Below, one piece after another: positions 4,438 to 5,431 of a stretch of 5,431 bases of DNA. The notes below the pieces were generated by a model, which worked only from the letters and a program-made list of their open reading frames with translations, was not told the origin of the DNA and ran no database searches. The stretch's first letter is position 1; the number at the start of each line of letters is the position of its first letter. The translations under genes and the position numbers were made by a program. Source of the DNA: Clostridiaceae bacterium (GTDB lineage: Bacteria; Bacillota; Clostridia; Saccharofermentanales; DTU023); NCBI GenBank assembly GCA_012511735.1, contig JAAZFK010000267.1, positions 1 through 5,431 on the forward strand, given 5' to 3'.

Positions 4438-5431
4438 GTGAGCAATCAAAGCGATAAGAAAAAGTGTGTCGTCTATTACGCGCCGGGGGACGTACGAATT
4501 GAAGAAGGACCACCACCCGGCACGCCCGAACAGGGTGAAGTGATCATTGAGGTCGAATCTTGCGCCATCTGTGGAACGGACATTAAATCTTTCCGTGTGG
4601 GCAACCCCAGGATCAAGCCGCCCATGATCATGGGTCATGAATTCTGTGGTGAGATTATCGCCGTCGGATCAGGCGTCACCGATTACTCACCCGGGCAAAG
4701 GGTGACTATGGCGACCACCATCGGATGTGGTGACTGCGTCTACTGTAATCAGGGAAGAACCAACCTTTGCCGGAGTGCCGAGGCCATCGGTTTCCATTAC
4801 CCAGGTGCCATGGCTCCCTACCTTCGCATACCCGCCAAGGCTGTCAGACAGGGACATCTGGTTGACGTTGGAGATCTGGACTGTGACCTGGCAGCGCTGG
4901 GCGAACCCCTCTCCTGTGTAATCAACGGACTGGGCCGCCTGCCCATTGAAAAAATCAAATCCGCCCTGGTATTGGGACTTGGCCCTCTGGGTCTCCTCCA
5001 TGCTGTCACCCTGAAACAAAAAGGTGTCAGCCAGGTAACCTGCGTCGAATTTCCCGGAAGAAGAGCGGACTTGGCTCGCGAGATGGGATTCACCGTCATT
5101 GACCCCACCGATATCGATGACCGTTACCTGGAAATGACAGATGGTGAGGGATTCGATTTGGTCGTCATTACAGCACCAAGCAACCAGGTTCAGGCCAAGG
5201 CCGTCATGTACGCGAAAAAGGGAGGTTACGTCTCTTACTTCGCCAGCCTGCCCGTCGGGGATGAATACCTGAATCTGAACAGTCGAACTGTGCATTACAA
5301 CGAGTTGATTGTATATGGGACGTCTGATTCAACCGTGGAACATGTAAAAGAAGCTGTCCGGCTGCTCAGGCAGGATCCGGATGCCTACAGACCGCTCATC
5401 ACCCACGGCTTACCCATGGAAGATTTCCACA
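4438..5431 (+). CDS. Zinc-dependent medium-chain alcohol/polyol dehydrogenase, C-terminus cut by window edge
   Basis: The frame starts at a GTG that directly follows the SDR stop (TAA then GTG) and stays open to the window end, giving 331 codons. Family members have about 340-350 residues, so only a short C-terminal piece is missing. Catalytic zinc ligands are Cys45 (CAICGTD), His67 and Glu68 (GHE), with Glu156 in GEPLSC. The structural zinc site is Cys97, Cys100, Cys103 and Cys111 in GCGDCVYCNQGRTNLC. The Rossmann motif GLGPLG is at 180-185, and Glu204 at the end of the next strand suggests NAD. The protein belongs with sorbitol/threonine-type zinc dehydrogenases that oxidise polyols or sugar alcohols; the precise substrate is unknown. 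The ribosome site AAGGGAG (4422-4428) lies inside the end of the SDR gene, 9 bases ahead of the GTG, which points to translational coupling. No in-frame ATG is available nearby, which supports the GTG start. Confidence 0.92.
   Translation, partial: MSNQSDKKKCVVYYAPGDVRIEEGPPPGTPEQGEVIIEVESCAICGTDIKSFRVGNPRIKPPMIMGHEFCGEIIAVGSGVTDYSPGQRVTMATTIGCGDCVYCNQGRTNLCRSAEAIGFHYPGAMAPYLRIPAKAVRQGHLVDVGDLDCDLAALGEPLSCVINGLGRLPIEKIKSALVLGLGPLGLLHAVTLKQKGVSQVTCVEFPGRRADLAREMGFTVIDPTDIDDRYLEMTDGEGFDLVVITAPSNQVQAKAVMYAKKGGYVSYFASLPVGDEYLNLNSRTVHYNELIVYGTSDSTVEHVKEAVRLLRQDPDAYRPLITHGLPMEDFH

Noticed and set aside
4687..5295. Minus-strand open frame of 202 codons opposite the zinc dehydrogenase
   Set aside because: The plus strand encodes all zinc-binding and Rossmann motifs of the dehydrogenase across this stretch; the antisense translation resembles no family.

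Overview
The window looks like part of a bacterial carbohydrate-catabolism locus, probably from a Firmicute or a Clostridia-like lineage. The basis is strong purine-rich ribosome binding sites, a YesM-like membrane sensor, a SorC/DeoR-type sugar-responsive repressor and moderate GC content. This assignment is an inference from gene types and signals, not a taxonomic identification.

There are two divergent gene sets around a control region at about 2617-2788. Leftward (minus strand) run an AllA-like cupin protein (2116-2616), a SorC-family regulator (1095-2066) and the N-terminal part of a dCache/HAMP sensor kinase (1-1073, cut by the window edge). Rightward (plus strand) run a DeoC-family aldolase (2789-3586), a short-chain dehydrogenase (3658-4437) and a zinc-dependent medium-chain dehydrogenase (4438 to beyond 5431). 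The spacings are short: 21 and 49 bases on the left, 71 and 0 bases on the right. Each side is therefore probably one transcript.

The likely logic is as follows. The SorC protein senses a phosphorylated sugar and controls the divergent promoter region, which holds a good TTGACA-18-TATATT promoter and two small dyads. The SDR and the zinc dehydrogenase interconvert polyol/alcohol and carbonyl forms, and the DeoC-like lysine aldolase makes or breaks a carbon-carbon bond in the resulting sugar or sugar phosphate. No kinase, transporter or isomerase is in view, so the substrate cannot be named.

The most interesting signal is at the N-terminus of the aldolase. The DeoC domain keeps its catalytic Asp and two Lys residues but carries an extension of about 50 residues. 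This consists of a short amphipathic helix followed by a small-residue-rich linker, which is the architecture of bacterial-microcompartment encapsulation peptides. DeoC-type aldolases are known from sugar-phosphate-utilising (SPU) microcompartment loci, so shell-protein genes may lie just outside the window. The loop around the Schiff-base lysine also differs from canonical deoxyribose-phosphate aldolase, so the substrate may not be deoxyribose 5-phosphate.
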